From assembly GCA_051892195.1 (NCBI GenBank), contig JBJFFZ010000104.1:33797-97796 (forward strand): a DNA stretch of 64,000 nucleotides, read 5' to 3'. The position numbers and the translations under genes were made by a program. The DNA comes from CAKQOE01 sp051892195. Its GTDB lineage: Bacteria > Bacillota > Clostridia > Peptostreptococcales > Anaerovoracaceae. The notes below the pieces were generated by a model. It saw nothing but the letters and a program-made list of their open reading frames with translations. It ran no database searches and was not told the origin of the DNA. This document shows positions 7,593-16,435 of this stretch, one piece after another (the stretch's first letter is position 1; each line of letters starts with the position of its first letter).

Positions 7593-8681
7593 TCAGAGAA
7601 TTATCAGCTCTTTTTCTGACCCAGTTAAATTGATTATACCATTTTCTGTCACATAGGACAAGTCCTCAATACGAACACCGAATTTTTTTGGAAGGTAGAT
7701 CCCGGGTTCCACTGTAACCAGCATGCCCGGCTTCAGAATCTCCTTACTCCTGGGATTGGCAGTTGGAGCCTCATGAATCTCAAGGCCCACTCCGTGGCCC
7801 AGACCATGGCCAAAATAATCACCGTAGCCCTCTGCCTGAATAATGCTTCTCGCCACCTGATCCACGTCGGAGGCCTTCATGCCTGCCCGGATCGCACCGC
7901 AGGTCTCAACCTGAGCCTTAAGAACGATCTCGTAGATCTTTTTCTGCTCTTCTGTTACCCGTCCCACTGCAACGGTTCTGGTCATATCCGAGCAGTAGCC
8001 CTGATACACGCATCCGAAATCCATGGTGACGAAATCGCCCGTTTCGATGGTCTTGTCCCCCGGATGTCCGTGAGGAAGAGAGCTCCGCTCTCCTGAAACA
8101 ACAATGGTTTCAAAGGAAAGCTTCTCCGCCCCCAGCTCCCGCATCTGCCGTTCCAGCTTCCAGGCGATCTCCTTTTCCGTAACTCCGGGACGGATTTCTC
8201 CCAGGATATAGGAAAACGCCTGATCACCGATCTTTTCTGCCTGTGCAATGCATGCCAGTTCCTGCTCATCCTTAACGGAACGGAGCTCTTCAATAATCCC
8301 GTCGAAGGGCAGAACTTCCGTTTCCTCAGGGAGCACATTCACCAGCTTGGCATAATAATCCATGGTCACTGACTCAAACTCAAGGCCCACAGCCCGGGGA
8401 TTCAGATCTCTGAGAAATTCCCGGATGGAATAGCCCGACTTTGTAACAACCACCTCATAAAGCTCCGACAGCTCTCCTGCTGCTTCCGCATAGCGGAAGT
8501 CCGTCAGAAGATAGTTTTTTTCTCTTCCGATAACCAGTTCATAGGAAGTGGAAGAAAACATGGACAGATAGTACTTGTTTTCTTCTTTTGTGACCACAAG
8601 GAAATCAGGTCCCTGAAGAATCTGGTTCCGGAATGCGGTCAGCCTTTTCCGAAGGATCTGTATTTTTTCAGCTGGTTTCAT
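7593..8681 (-). CDS. M24 family Xaa-Pro aminopeptidase/dipeptidase
   Basis: A two-metal peptidase expected to release N-terminal residues preceding proline. The 362-residue protein has a creatinase-type N-terminal domain (about residues 1-130) and the pita-bread domain with the metal ligands: two Asp in MDFGCVYQGYCSDMTRT, His in HGLGHGVGLEIHE, and Glu in TVEPGIYLP. It resembles Bacillus YqhT, which also neighbours efp. The ATG at 8681 has GGAGG ten bases upstream and follows the rnj stop by 5 bases, so the genes are probably co-transcribed. Exact substrate preference (PepP or PepQ type) is not determinable. Confidence 0.9.
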   Translation of the reverse strand: MKPAEKIQILRKRLTAFRNQILQGPDFLVVTKEENKYYLSMFSSTSYELVIGREKNYLLTDFRYAEAAGELSELYEVVVTKSGYSIREFLRDLNPRAVGLEFESVTMDYYAKLVNVLPEETEVLPFDGIIEELRSVKDEQELACIAQAEKIGDQAFSYILGEIRPGVTEKEIAWKLERQMRELGAEKLSFETIVVSGERSSLPHGHPGDKTIETGDFVTMDFGCVYQGYCSDMTRTVAVGRVTEEQKKIYEIVLKAQVETCGAIRAGMKASDVDQVARSIIQAEGYGDYFGHGLGHGVGLEIHEAPTANPRSKEILKPGMLVTVEPGIYLPKKFGVRIEDLSYVTENGIINLTGSEKELIIL

Positions 8682-8686
8682 GGTAC

Positions 8687-10393
8687 TTATACCTCCAGGA
8701 AAATCGGAAGAATAATCGGACTTCTCTTTGTCTGTTCATAGATAAAGGAGCGCAGATCGTCCCGCACCGCATTCTTAAGTGCCGACCAGTCTCTCAGCCC
8801 CTTGTCCTGGCAGTACTCCAGCACATCGGTCACAACTTCCTTTGCTGCGTTGATCAGTTCTTCGGATTCTCTCACATATACAAAGCCTCTGGACAGGATT
8901 TCCGGTCCGGAAACAAGCAGGCCTGTGCCCTTTTCGATGGCTGCCACCACGATGATCAGACCGCTTTCGGAAAGCAGCTTTCTGTCCCGAAGAACGATGT
9001 TGCCTACATCACCTACTCCAAGGCCGTCCACCAGGATCTTTCCGCTGGTAACTGCTTCCTTTTCGATCTTCGCTGATTTTTCCGATACGGTCAGCACATT
9101 GCCGTTTTTCATGATAAAAATGTTTTCATGAGGCATGCCGAGGTTTTCCGCCAGCTTCGCATGAGCATCCAGATGCTTGTATTCTCCGTGCACCGGCATG
9201 AAATACTTCGGCTTCAGCAGAGAATGAATGAGCTTCAGCTCTTCCTGGCACGGATGGCCGGAAACGTGAATATCTGCAATATCAGAATAGATCACATGAG
9301 CGCCCTTTTCCAGAAGCTTGTTTACCACGTTGGAAATCGTCTTTTCGTTTCCCGGAATGGGACTGGAAGAAAGCACCACCGTATCTCCTGCTTTGATCTG
9401 CACGGATTTATGATCATTGGAAGCCATTCTGGTAAGTGCTGACATCGGCTCTCCCTGGCTTCCCGTAGTAATGATTACGATCTGATTGTCCCTGAGGCTG
9501 CGGATACTGTTGATATCCACCAGGGTGCCGTCCGGAATGCTCAGATAGCCGAGCTCTGTTGCAAGAGCAACGATATTTACCATACTTCTGCCGGACACAG
9601 CGATTTTCTTTTTATATTTTACTGCCAGATTGATGATAAGCTGAAGACGGTCCACGTTGGAAGCAAAGGTTGCAACAATAATCCGGTTCTCTACCGTGGC
9701 AAAAATATCGTCCAGCGTTGCACCTACAGTCCGCTCGGAAGGTGTCATGCCGGGACGGTGGGCATTGGTGCTGTCTGCAAGAAGCAGAAGCACGCCCTTG
9801 TTTCCGATCTCTGCAAACCGGTTCAGATCAATAGGCTTTCCCTTGAGGGGCGTATAGTCAATTTTAAAGTCTCCTGTATGGAACACGGTTCCTGCAGGAG
9901 TATCAATACTGAAGGCCACTGCATCTGCCACGGAATGGGTCATCTGCAGCACCTCCGCCTGAAATGCGGAGCCCACTCTTATATGGTCTCCCGCCTGGAT
10001 CGGCCGCATATCTGCTTTCAGACCATGCTCCTTCAGCTTGTTTTCGATGAGTCCCAGGGTCAGTCTCGTACCGTAGACAGGAACGTTCACCTGACGCAGC
10101 AGGTACGGAATACCCCCGATATGGTCCTCATGTCCGTGGGTCACTAAAAGCCCCCGGATGGTATCTTTGTGCTCGACCAGATATGTCATATCGGGAATGA
10201 CAACATCGATTCCGTACATTTCGTCACTCGGAAATGTCATACCGCAGTCGATCAGGATTCGTTCATTTTTGTATTCGAGGACTGTCAGGTTTTTTCCGAT
10301 CTCATTCAGTCCTCCGAGAGGAATCACCCGCAGAGATTCGTGATTTTCTCTGGCTGCAGGCTTTTTTCTCCTTCTGTAATATCCGTTTTTCAA
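8687..10393 (-). CDS. rnj: Ribonuclease J
   Basis: RNase J is a 5'-3' exonuclease and endonuclease of the beta-CASP metallo-beta-lactamase family involved in mRNA decay and rRNA maturation. The 568-residue protein has the zinc motif THGHEDHIGG near residues 85-94, ALTRMASNDHKSV in the beta-CASP part, PVHGEYKHL and the RNase J C-terminal domain. The N-terminus is very basic (NGYYRRRKK). The start is a TTG at 10393 with GGAGG five bases upstream. Only one RNase J gene is visible in the window, so J1 or J2 identity cannot be given. Confidence 0.95.
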   Translation of the reverse strand: MKNGYYRRRKKPAARENHESLRVIPLGGLNEIGKNLTVLEYKNERILIDCGMTFPSDEMYGIDVVIPDMTYLVEHKDTIRGLLVTHGHEDHIGGIPYLLRQVNVPVYGTRLTLGLIENKLKEHGLKADMRPIQAGDHIRVGSAFQAEVLQMTHSVADAVAFSIDTPAGTVFHTGDFKIDYTPLKGKPIDLNRFAEIGNKGVLLLLADSTNAHRPGMTPSERTVGATLDDIFATVENRIIVATFASNVDRLQLIINLAVKYKKKIAVSGRSMVNIVALATELGYLSIPDGTLVDINSIRSLRDNQIVIITTGSQGEPMSALTRMASNDHKSVQIKAGDTVVLSSSPIPGNEKTISNVVNKLLEKGAHVIYSDIADIHVSGHPCQEELKLIHSLLKPKYFMPVHGEYKHLDAHAKLAENLGMPHENIFIMKNGNVLTVSEKSAKIEKEAVTSGKILVDGLGVGDVGNIVLRDRKLLSESGLIIVVAAIEKGTGLLVSGPEILSRGFVYVRESEELINAAKEVVTDVLEYCQDKGLRDWSALKNAVRDDLRSFIYEQTKRSPIILPIFLEV

Positions 10394-10470
10394 ATTTTCC
10401 TCCGTATTTCTTTATTTCTTTTTTGAAAGAGACAGAGTTCCATGCGTCCGTACTCTGCACTTTTCAGGAA

Positions 10471-10501
10471 AGCTGCCTGCCGCTATTTCGGGCAGACAGC
10501 T
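10471..10501 (-). terminator. Hairpin between leuS and rnj
   Basis: AGCTG (10471-10475) with CTGCC (10477-10481) pairs with GGCAG (10491-10495) and CAGCT (10497-10501), with one mismatch. The T-run lies on the plus-strand side, and only TTCCTG follows on the minus strand, so its strength for leuS is uncertain. Confidence 0.45.
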
Positions 10502-10546
10502 TTTTTAGAACTTTCTTATCTGACTTTACAGGTGATGCTTCTTTTA

Positions 10547-13015
10547 CTATTTTACAACGATGTTTACGAGCTTTCCCGGAACAGCAACAACCTTTACAAT
10601 GGTTTTTCCTTCAGTCAGTGCTTTTACGTTCTCATCTGCCAGCATGAGCTCAGAGAGCTCGTCCTTAGAAAGACCATTTGCAACATCGGCTTTCATCTTA
10701 ACCTTACCGTTGATCTGCACAACGATCTCTACAGTATCGAGAACCAGGGCAGATTCATCATATTCCGGCCACTTTTCAAAGTAGACAGAAGTTGTAAATC
10801 CGAGCTTCTGCCACATTTCCTCACAGATATGAGGAACAAACGGGGAAAGAAGAAGTACCAGTTTTTCGGCGGCTTTTCTCATGAGGCCGTAATTTGGCGC
10901 TTCTGTTTCCTTATAGCGATACATCTCGTTTACAAGCTCCATGATAGAGCTGATGGCCGTATTGAAGCTGAATCTTCCTGCGGACAGGCCTTCGGTCACA
11001 CGCTTCATGGTTCTGTTGAGCTCATAGTAAAGCTTCTTGTCTTCCTCCGATGCAACGTCTGCCTTCTGGCCGGCTTCGGATTTTTCCAGGATTTCCAGAA
11101 CGATTCTCCATACTCTGTTCAGGAACTTGTAGCTTCCCTCTACGCCGGTTTCTGACCATTCCAGATCTCTGTCAGGCGGTGCGGCAAAGAGTATAAACAG
11201 TCTTGCTGTATCGGAGCCGTACTTTTCAATGATGTCGGAAGGGCTTACGATATTGCCCTTGGATTTTGACATCTTGGAACCATCCATGAGCACCATGCCC
11301 TGGGTCAGAAGGTTTTTGAACGGTTCGTTTGCTTCTGTAAGTCCCAGATCGTGAAGCACCTTTGTATAGAATCTGGCATACAGCAGATGTAAAATAGCAT
11401 GCTCTACGCCGCCGATGTACTGATCCACATTCATCCAGTAATCTGCTTTTTCTTTATTGAACGGCTCACTGGAATTCTTTGCGTCGGTATATCTCAGGAA
11501 ATACCAGGAAGAATCTACGAAGGTATCCATGGTATCCATTTCCCGTACGGCCGGCTTGCCGCAGTGCGGGCAGACCACCTCAGCAAATACCTTGCTGGTT
11601 GTCAGAGGGGATTCTCCCTTTCCTGTAAATTCTACATCGGTAGGAAGCAGTACAGGAAGATTTTCTTCCTTTTCCGGAACCCAGCCGCAGTCTTCGCAGT
11701 AAATCATCGGAATCGGCGCACCCCAGTAGCGCTGACGGGAAATGAGCCAGTCTCTGAGACGGAAGTTTACAGCCTTCTTGCCCAGGCCCTTTTCTTCGAT
11801 ATACTCCACGATCTTCGGCAGGGCTTCTCTGTTGTTAAGGCCATTGAACTGGCCGGAATTGATCAGAGGACCGTCTCCCAGAAGAGGCTCTGTGAGATTA
11901 TTCATATTGATTTCGGAATCCGCAGGCTGGATGACCGGAATGATTTCAATTCCGTACTTGGACGCAAAGTCAAAGTCCCGCTGGTCATGGGCAGGTACTG
12001 CCATAATTGCGCCTGTGCCGTAATCCATAAGAATATAATTTGCGATGTAAATCGGTACCCGCTTTTCTGTCAGAGGATTGATGGCGTAGCTTCCTGTGAA
12101 GCAGCCTTCCTTTTCCAGAGTTGTGGAGTTTCTGTCAATATCGCTGAGATACTGCAGTCTGTCCATAAATGCGTCCACCTCTGCCTGATGCTCCGGCGTT
12201 ACCAGTGTCTTGACAAGGGGATGCTCCGGAGCCAGAACCATGAAGGTGGCACCGAACAGTGTGTCTGGTCTTGTGGTGAAGATCTTCATTTTTTCTTCAT
12301 GACCATCGATGGCAAAGTCCACCTCTGCCCCCACGCTTTTGCCGATCCAGTTCTTCTGCATGAGCTTTACCTTTTCCGGCCAGCCCGGAAGCTCATCCAG
12401 ATCTGCCAGAAGGCGTTCTGCATAATCCGTGATCTTGAAATACCACTGGGAGAGTTCCTTCTTTCCTACCGGAGACTTGCAGCGTTCACAGGCGCCGTCA
12501 ACCACCTGTTCGTTGGCAAGCACTGTCTGGCAGGATGGACACCAGTTTACAGGGTTCTTTTTCTTGTATGCAAGACCCTTGTTAAAGAACTGGATAAACA
12601 TCCACTGAGTCCACTTGTAATAATCCTCCTTGCAGGTGGCCACCTCCCGTTCCCAGTCATAGCTGAGACCCAGTGCCTTCAGCTGGTTTTTCATTTCGGC
12701 TATGTTGTCATGGGTCCATATGTCCGGACGGATTCCATTTTTAATTGCTGCATTTTCTGCAGGAAGACCGAAGGAATCCCAGCCCATGGGATGGAGCACG
12801 TTGAAGCCCTTCATCCGCATGTATCTCGCAGTAACATCACCGATGGAATAGTTTCTTACATGTCCCATGTGAAGCTTTCCGGAAGGATACGGGAACATTT
12901 CCAGCACATAGTATTTTTCTTTTTCTGAATTCTCGTCTGTGCGGAAAACATTGTTTTCTTCCCAGTACTTCTGCCATTTTTCCTCGATGGCGCGGAAATC
13001 ATATCTTTCTGCCAT
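10547..13015 (-). CDS. leuS: Leucyl-tRNA synthetase
   Basis: Class I aminoacyl-tRNA synthetase that charges tRNA-Leu. The 822-residue protein shows the HIGH-type motif in YPSGKLHMGHVRN, a zinc-ribbon-like CPSCQTVLANEQV segment, the CP1 editing domain (TTRPDTLFGATFM and the conserved aspartate in AIMAVPAHDQRDF) and the KMSKS motif MSKSKGN followed by the anticodon-binding domain. I chose the ATG at 13015 because GGAGG lies 7 bases upstream; an in-frame ATG at 13030 overlaps the upstream stop. No T-box leader is present; the gene follows directly on the rsfS coding sequence. Confidence 0.97.
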   Translation of the reverse strand: MAERYDFRAIEEKWQKYWEENNVFRTDENSEKEKYYVLEMFPYPSGKLHMGHVRNYSIGDVTARYMRMKGFNVLHPMGWDSFGLPAENAAIKNGIRPDIWTHDNIAEMKNQLKALGLSYDWEREVATCKEDYYKWTQWMFIQFFNKGLAYKKKNPVNWCPSCQTVLANEQVVDGACERCKSPVGKKELSQWYFKITDYAERLLADLDELPGWPEKVKLMQKNWIGKSVGAEVDFAIDGHEEKMKIFTTRPDTLFGATFMVLAPEHPLVKTLVTPEHQAEVDAFMDRLQYLSDIDRNSTTLEKEGCFTGSYAINPLTEKRVPIYIANYILMDYGTGAIMAVPAHDQRDFDFASKYGIEIIPVIQPADSEINMNNLTEPLLGDGPLINSGQFNGLNNREALPKIVEYIEEKGLGKKAVNFRLRDWLISRQRYWGAPIPMIYCEDCGWVPEKEENLPVLLPTDVEFTGKGESPLTTSKVFAEVVCPHCGKPAVREMDTMDTFVDSSWYFLRYTDAKNSSEPFNKEKADYWMNVDQYIGGVEHAILHLLYARFYTKVLHDLGLTEANEPFKNLLTQGMVLMDGSKMSKSKGNIVSPSDIIEKYGSDTARLFILFAAPPDRDLEWSETGVEGSYKFLNRVWRIVLEILEKSEAGQKADVASEEDKKLYYELNRTMKRVTEGLSAGRFSFNTAISSIMELVNEMYRYKETEAPNYGLMRKAAEKLVLLLSPFVPHICEEMWQKLGFTTSVYFEKWPEYDESALVLDTVEIVVQINGKVKMKADVANGLSKDELSELMLADENVKALTEGKTIVKVVAVPGKLVNIVVK

Positions 13016-13017
13016 TT

Positions 13018-13941
13018 TTAAGCCTCCCATTTTAAGATCTCGCAGTCGCTCCAGATCTTTTCCAAATTATATTTCTGACGATTTTCTTCCGAAAAAATAT
13101 TGATGACAACATCTCCGTAGTCCATGAGAATCCACCCGGTTCCGTTGCGACCTTCAATGCTTCGGACAAATCTTCCCCTGGCAGCTGCTTTTTCTTCCAC
13201 GTGCTCCGCAAGGGCATTGATCAGTCGTTCTGAGCCACCGGTTGAAATAACAAAATAATCGGCAAAGGAGGATTTTTCCGCAATATCCATGATTACGATA
13301 TCTCTTCCCTGCTTATCATCCAGCACACCGGCAGCAAACTCAGCAAAGACTCTGCTGTTTTCCATTGACTTTCCTTTCTGCAGCGATGCAAACCAATCTC
13401 TGGCTCTGATGGTATCCTCATCCAGATAACGGCCCTCCTCCTGAATAATCTTCAGGCTCCACTGGGCAACCTCAAAGCAGGCCTGTTCCAGATCTTCAAA
13501 TGCCAGGGCATTGAGCCGTGCTGCATCCTTATATGTCCGGTTCGGTTCTGTGGCATCGGCTACATATACAATCATTTCCAGAAGAGACATGTGCGCTCTT
13601 CCCGTTGTATGATAGCTGATGGCATTGACAATATCCTCATCCGCAACCCCGAACCTGTCCTGAATAATGGCAGCAGCCAGCTTGCTGTGAGCCAGCTGAG
13701 GCTTGTCAATATACACCTCTCCAATCTGATACTGTTCCACCAGTGCATTCATCTCTTCGATATCGAGATTTTTGCATGCATCGTGAAACAGCGCGGCAAT
13801 GTGCGCTTTCTGCACATCGGCCCCATGCTTCTTTGCCAGAGCCACGGCTGTTTCCACCACGCCCTGGGTGTGGCGATAACGCTTTTCTGTCAGCCGCTCC
13901 CTGATATATTCATCCAGCTTCATCAGAAGATTGCTGTTCAT
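13018..13941 (-). CDS. YqeK HD phosphohydrolase fused to ribosomal silencing factor RsfS
   Basis: One open frame of 307 residues joins two proteins normally made from separate genes. Residues about 1-192 are YqeK, an HD-domain symmetrical Ap4A hydrolase, with RHTQGVVETAV and AALFHDACKN. Residues 193-307 are RsfS, which binds L14 and blocks 30S-50S joining under starvation, with DIVIMDIAEKSSFADYFVISTG and GWILMDYGDVVINIF. Both parts have full normal length. The RsfS part begins at an internal ATG (13365) with its own ribosome binding site, so a free RsfS may also be made. Context is nadD-yqeK-rsfS-leuS. Confidence 0.92.
   Translation of the reverse strand: MNSNLLMKLDEYIRERLTEKRYRHTQGVVETAVALAKKHGADVQKAHIAALFHDACKNLDIEEMNALVEQYQIGEVYIDKPQLAHSKLAAAIIQDRFGVADEDIVNAISYHTTGRAHMSLLEMIVYVADATEPNRTYKDAARLNALAFEDLEQACFEVAQWSLKIIQEEGRYLDEDTIRARDWFASLQKGKSMENSRVFAEFAAGVLDDKQGRDIVIMDIAEKSSFADYFVISTGGSERLINALAEHVEEKAAARGRFVRSIEGRNGTGWILMDYGDVVINIFSEENRQKYNLEKIWSDCEILKWEA
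13371..13377 (-). promoter_or_regulatory. Internal ribosome binding site before the RsfS part
   Basis: On the minus strand AAAGGAA lies 5 bases ahead of the in-frame ATG at 13365, which would begin MENSRVF and give a 115-residue RsfS of normal length. Confidence 0.55.
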
Positions 13942-14019
13942 GACACACCACCTTCCATCATCTGCTGCAATCGCAGTTTTTTGTTTCTTTCATTATGTTA
14001 TATTGCATGGTCTTTTTTG

Positions 14020-14622
14020 TCACTTTTCATAGATTCTGTGACGGCGGATATATTCCTCCACCTCCGCCGGCACCAGGTACCGGATGCTTCCGCCGCTGCT
14101 GCAGCGCCTCCTTATATCCGTTGACGATATATCCACCTTGGGTATGCTGGTGACAATGATTTCGGCGCCGTACTTTTCCCTGAGCCGCTGTGCGTGGGCA
14201 GTCAGCTCTTCGTCCCGGTATCCCGGTCTTGTTCCCACAGCAAACCCGTATGTGGTAAGCAGTTCTTCGGCGCCCATCCATCGCTCGATGCCAAGAAAAG
14301 AATCGGTTCCCGCAATAAAATACAGCCGGTCCTTGGGAAACTGCTTCTGCATCACCCGAAGCAGATCCACGGTATAGGAAACCTTTCCCTGCCTGACATC
14401 AAGAGGAGACACGGTCAGATGGGGATTATCCTCTGCTGCAAGCTCTGTCATGCGAAGCCGCTGAGCGGAATCGGCGCCGCTCATGCCGACCTTAAACGGC
14501 GACTCATAAGCAGGCAGAAGGATGATCCTGTCAAGACCCGCCCCTTCCTTCACATACTCTGCAAGGACCATGTGACCATTGTGGATCGGATCAAAGCTTC
14601 CGCCGAATATGCCGATCTTCAT
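14020..14622 (-). CDS. nadD: Nicotinate-nucleotide adenylyltransferase
   Basis: NadD transfers AMP to nicotinate mononucleotide, giving deamido-NAD in NAD synthesis. The 200-residue protein begins MKIGIFGGSFDPIHNGHMVLA, which holds the nucleotidyltransferase GxFDPxHxGH motif, and ends with the ISSTDIRRRCSSGG motif of the family. It starts four bases after the aspS stop and precedes yqeK-rsfS, the standard Firmicute order. Confidence 0.95.
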   Translation of the reverse strand: MKIGIFGGSFDPIHNGHMVLAEYVKEGAGLDRIILLPAYESPFKVGMSGADSAQRLRMTELAAEDNPHLTVSPLDVRQGKVSYTVDLLRVMQKQFPKDRLYFIAGTDSFLGIERWMGAEELLTTYGFAVGTRPGYRDEELTAHAQRLREKYGAEIIVTSIPKVDISSTDIRRRCSSGGSIRYLVPAEVEEYIRRHRIYEK

Positions 14623-14625
14623 TGA

Positions 14626-16401
14626 TTACTCCTGTTCCTCCACTGTGCGGATTGCCAGCTCTTCCAGCTGTTCCTCATCGATGACGCCCGGCGCATCGGA
14701 CATGAGGCACTGTGCATTCTGATTCTTAGGGAATGCAATGACCTCACGGATGCTGGACTCACCCAGCATAAGCATCACGAGACGGTCCAGACCGTAGGCC
14801 AGGCCGCCGTGAGGCGGCGTCCCATACCTGAAGGCTTCCAGCAGGAAGCCGAATTTTTCGTTTGCTTCCTCCTGAGACATTCCAAGCCCCTTAAACATTC
14901 TCTGCTGAAGCTCGCTGTCGTGGATACGGATGCTTCCTCCGCCGATTTCAACGCCGTTAAGCACGATGTCGTAGGCCTTTGCCTTGACTTTTCCCGGCGC
15001 TGTTTCCAGAAGCTCCAGGTCTTCGTCTCTCGGACATGTGAACGGATGATGCATGGCGTAATATCTTCCGTCCTCCTCGTTGTACTCATACAGCGGGAAA
15101 TCTGTAACCCAGAGGAATTCAAACTCTGAATCGTCCAGAAGCCCCAGCTTCCCGGCCAGATCTCTTCTGAGGAAGCCCAGTGAATCAAATACAACCTTTG
15201 CCTTATCTGCAACGATCAGGATCAGGTCTCCTTCCTTTGCAGACATTCTTTCCAGAATGGCCTTCGTCTTTTCTTCATCAAAGAACTTGGCGATTGGAGA
15301 GGTCACACCTTCCGCAGTCACCTTCATCCAGGCAAGGCCTTTGGCACCGTAGGACTTCAGGGCCTCCTGCATCTTGTCAATATCCTTGCGGCTGAATTTT
15401 TCGGCTGCACCGGTGACGTTGATTGCCTTCACCCTGCCGCCGCTTTCCAGAGCGCCGGTAAATACCTTGAACCCGCAGTCAGCCACAATATCGCCCAGCT
15501 CTGTCAGCTCAAAACCGAAGCGAAGATCCGGCTTGTCGCTTCCGAAGCGTTCCATGGCCTCATCATACGGCAGCTTGCGGAACGGAATCTGAATATCCCG
15601 ATCCAGCAGCTCCTTGAAGAGAACCTTCATAAAGCGCTCCTGAATCTCCATAACATCCTCAGGTTCGACGAAGGAAAGCTCCATATCGATCTGGGTGAAT
15701 TCCGGCTGTCTGTCAGCACGCAGGTCCTCATCCCGGTAGCATCTTGCAATCTGATAATAGCGGTCAAGGCCGGACACCATCAGAATCTGCTTGAACATCT
15801 GAGGAGACTGCGGAAGAGCATAAAACCTTCCGTGGTTCACGCGGCTCGGAATCAGATAGTCTCTTGCACCTTCCGGTGTTGGCTTTACAAGCGTAGGCGT
15901 CTCCACCTCAATAAATCCTTCTCTGTCAAAGAAGTTGCGGGCGCAGATTGCCACCTTGTGTCTGAATTCCAGATTGCGCTGCATCTTCGGCTTTCTGAGG
16001 TCCAGGAAACGGTACTTCAGACGGAGATTTTCATCTACGTTATCGTCATCCTTAATATAAATCGGCGGCGTTGCCGCTTCGGAATAGATCTTGAATTCAT
16101 CAACAATCACTTCAATATCCCCCGTAGGAAGATTGCTGTTCTTTGATTCCCTTTCCGCTACTTTGCCCCTTACACCGATCACATATTCACTCTTCAGTGT
16201 ATCTGCTGCATCAAATACTTCTTTTTCAACTTCATCCGTAAAAACAATCTGTGTGATGCCTGTGCGGTCTCTGAGATCGCAGAAGATCAGCCCTCCGAGA
16301 TTTCTCTTTTTGCTGACCCATCCGTTGAGAACCACCTCTCTGCCCACGTGCTCCTGCCGGAGGTTTCCACACATATCTGTTCTTTTCCAGACATTTCTCA
16401 T
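14626..16401 (-). CDS. aspS: Aspartyl-tRNA synthetase
   Basis: Class II synthetase charging tRNA-Asp, or Asp/Asn in a non-discriminating form. The 591-residue bacterial-type enzyme has the N-terminal OB-fold anticodon domain (VVLNGWVSKKRNLGGLIFCDLRDRTG), motif 2 region YYQIARCYRDEDLRADRQPEFTQ, the GAD insertion domain typical of bacterial AspRS, and motif 3 GLAYGLDRLVMLMLG. The start at 16401 has AGGAG upstream. In many Clostridia hisS precedes aspS after hemZ; it is absent here. Confidence 0.97.
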   Translation of the reverse strand: MRNVWKRTDMCGNLRQEHVGREVVLNGWVSKKRNLGGLIFCDLRDRTGITQIVFTDEVEKEVFDAADTLKSEYVIGVRGKVAERESKNSNLPTGDIEVIVDEFKIYSEAATPPIYIKDDDNVDENLRLKYRFLDLRKPKMQRNLEFRHKVAICARNFFDREGFIEVETPTLVKPTPEGARDYLIPSRVNHGRFYALPQSPQMFKQILMVSGLDRYYQIARCYRDEDLRADRQPEFTQIDMELSFVEPEDVMEIQERFMKVLFKELLDRDIQIPFRKLPYDEAMERFGSDKPDLRFGFELTELGDIVADCGFKVFTGALESGGRVKAINVTGAAEKFSRKDIDKMQEALKSYGAKGLAWMKVTAEGVTSPIAKFFDEEKTKAILERMSAKEGDLILIVADKAKVVFDSLGFLRRDLAGKLGLLDDSEFEFLWVTDFPLYEYNEEDGRYYAMHHPFTCPRDEDLELLETAPGKVKAKAYDIVLNGVEIGGGSIRIHDSELQQRMFKGLGMSQEEANEKFGFLLEAFRYGTPPHGGLAYGLDRLVMLMLGESSIREVIAFPKNQNAQCLMSDAPGVIDEEQLEELAIRTVEEQE

Positions 16402-16435
16402 GATTCATCATCTCCTGAAACAATTTAAAATAATA

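Noticed and set aside
10394..10546. Possible T-box leader near leuS
   Set aside because: No T-box or specifier loop is visible; the region lies downstream of leuS and the hairpin is short. The gaps ahead of leuS, aspS and ilvA are also too short or lack the T-box sequence.
11399..12928. Plus-strand open frame of about 509 codons
   Set aside because: Lies wholly antisense to leuS, has no ribosome binding site and reads as Cys/His/Phe-rich nonsense.
13942..14019. Possible small gene between nadD and yqeK-rsfS
   Set aside because: Only 78 bases, no start with a ribosome binding site.
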